A stretch of 7,821 nucleotides of DNA, from contig JAAYXG010000484.1 of assembly GCA_012516015.1 (NCBI GenBank), positions 1 to 7,821 of the forward strand, written 5' to 3'. Source of the stretch: Lysobacteraceae bacterium (GTDB taxonomy: Bacteria; Pseudomonadota; Gammaproteobacteria; Steroidobacterales; Steroidobacteraceae). Below the pieces are notes generated by a model that worked only from the letters and a program-made list of their open reading frames with translations, did no database searches and had not been told where the DNA came from. Shown here piece after piece: positions 7,049 through 7,821 of this stretch. Positions within the stretch are counted from its first letter, which is position 1, and each line of letters opens with the position of its first letter. Position numbers and translations under genes: made by a program.

Positions 7049-7050
7049 GC

Positions 7051-7821
7051 ATGCCTTCACCGACAGACATAGCGCACATGCGCCGCGCAATCGAGCTCGC
7101 ATGGCTCGGGCGCTATACGACGCATCCCAATCCCCGCGTCGGCTGCGTCATCGCGCACGGCGAGCGAATCGTGGGCGAGGGGTGGCATCGCAAGGCAGGC
7201 AGCGCGCACGCGGAAGTGATTGCGCTCGATCAAGCGGGCGATGCCGCGCGCGGTGCGTGCGTCTATGTCACGCTCGAGCCTCATTCGTTTCACGGTAAGA
7301 CGCCGCCTTGCACCGACGCGCTCATTCGTGCGGGCGTGGGGCGCGTCGTGTGCGGTGTGCTGGATCCGAATCCCAAAGTGCATGGCGCAGGTATTCGGCA
7401 ATTGCAGGCAGCGGGCATCGCAACGGAAGTGGGCGTGCTTGCCGAGGAGGCGCGCGAGCTCAATCTCGGCTTCGAGAAGCGTATGCGAACCGGGCTGCCG
7501 CGCGTCATCGTGAAGATGGGCGCGAGCCTCGACGGCCGCATTGCACTAGCGAATGGCGAGAGCCGCTGGATTACGAGCGATGCGGCGCGTCAGGACGTAC
7601 AGCGCCTGCGCGCTGCGGCGAGCGCCGTACTGACCGGGATCGGTACGGTGTTGACCGACGATCCGCGGCTCAACGTTCGCGATCGCTCGATCGATCTGGA
7701 AGGGCGTGAGATGCTGCGCGTCGTGCTCGACAGTCGTCTGCGGATCTCCGCGACCGCGAAGATATTTCAAGCGCCGGGCCCGGTCGTCGTCGCAACGCTC
7801 GTCGGCTCGGGCGTGGAGGCG
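7051..7821 (+). CDS. ribD: Bifunctional riboflavin biosynthesis deaminase/reductase RibD, partial (3' end outside the window)
   Basis: Catalyses two steps of riboflavin synthesis: deamination of the pyrimidine ring of the GTP cyclohydrolase II product, then NADPH-dependent reduction of its ribose. The open frame runs 257 residues from ATG 7051 to the window end; full enzymes have about 360-370. The deaminase domain (about 5-145) has MRRAIELAWLG, THPNPRVGCVI, the catalytic HAE at 53-55, and the zinc region TLEPHSFHGKTPPCTDAL. The zinc cysteine C87 is present, but the first cysteine of the usual EPCSHHG is histidine (H78). The reductase domain starts near 151 (VIVKMGASLDGRIA), with ESRWITSDAAR and GIGTVLTDDPRLNVR. 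An in-frame ATG at 7078 (residue 10) is less likely, as it leaves only a very short lead into the first helix. No Shine-Dalgarno site and no FMN riboswitch are visible. It follows nrdR by 72 bases and probably heads the riboflavin genes. Confidence 0.95.
   Translation, partial: MPSPTDIAHMRRAIELAWLGRYTTHPNPRVGCVIAHGERIVGEGWHRKAGSAHAEVIALDQAGDAARGACVYVTLEPHSFHGKTPPCTDALIRAGVGRVVCGVLDPNPKVHGAGIRQLQAAGIATEVGVLAEEARELNLGFEKRMRTGLPRVIVKMGASLDGRIALANGESRWITSDAARQDVQRLRAAASAVLTGIGTVLTDDPRLNVRDRSIDLEGREMLRVVLDSRLRISATAKIFQAPGPVVVATLVGSGVEA

Noticed and set aside
344..7050. Heptamer arrays as classical rho-independent terminators
   Set aside because: None of the five stems is followed by a T-run, and the loops are about 24 to 90 bases, so the standard model does not fit. 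Rho-dependent or processing roles remain open.
6979..7050. FMN riboswitch before ribD
   Set aside because: The spacer is only 72 bases and consists of the heptamer element; none of the conserved RFN stem sequences is present.

Overview
The window is ordinary chromosomal housekeeping DNA from a GC-rich proteobacterium. The closest fit is a gammaproteobacterium of the Xanthomonadales/Nevskiales/Steroidobacter type. GlyA has the same length as the E. coli enzyme (417 residues) and is nearly colinear with it, EttA is close to the E. coli protein, and glyA-nrdR-ribD is the classic gammaproteobacterial order at the head of the riboflavin cluster. The lineage is inferred from gene content, not from a database search.

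Layout: the left half is transcribed leftwards and the right half rightwards from a 215-base divergent spacer (3803-4017). Leftwards run ettA (translation factor ABC-F ATPase, 2126-3802), hutH (histidine ammonia-lyase, 487-1989) and the start of a small two-helix membrane protein (1-343, cut by the window edge). Rightwards run a class II histone-deacetylase-like amidohydrolase (4018-5013), glyA (5110-6363), nrdR (6457-6978) and ribD (7051 to the window end, cut). No tRNA, rRNA, IS element, phage gene or CRISPR array is visible.

The genes are mostly basic metabolism: one-carbon units (glyA), control of ribonucleotide reductase (nrdR), flavin synthesis (ribD), translation start under low energy (ettA) and histidine breakdown (hutH, without the rest of a hut operon). 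The deacetylase may act on small acetylated amines or on acetylated proteins.

The unexpected content is in the spacers. All five spacers between genes read in the same direction carry a pair of short degenerate arrays with a strict 7-base period. One array sits at or across the stop codon of the upstream gene, and the other lies shortly before the start codon of the next gene. The arrays of a pair are inverted relative to each other, so each spacer can fold into an imperfect hairpin. I traced 10 of 11, 18 of 18 (with one G.U on the transcript), 17 of 19, 19 of 23 and a continuous 9 base pairs for the five sites from left to right. The heptamer sequence differs from spacer to spacer, but the two arms of one spacer match each other. 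The orientation relative to transcription is the same in all five. The divergent spacer has no such array. This looks like a family of gene-end heptamer hairpins whose arms evolve together within a site; I know no name for it in this lineage. A second oddity is RibD, in which the first zinc-binding cysteine of the deaminase domain is a histidine.
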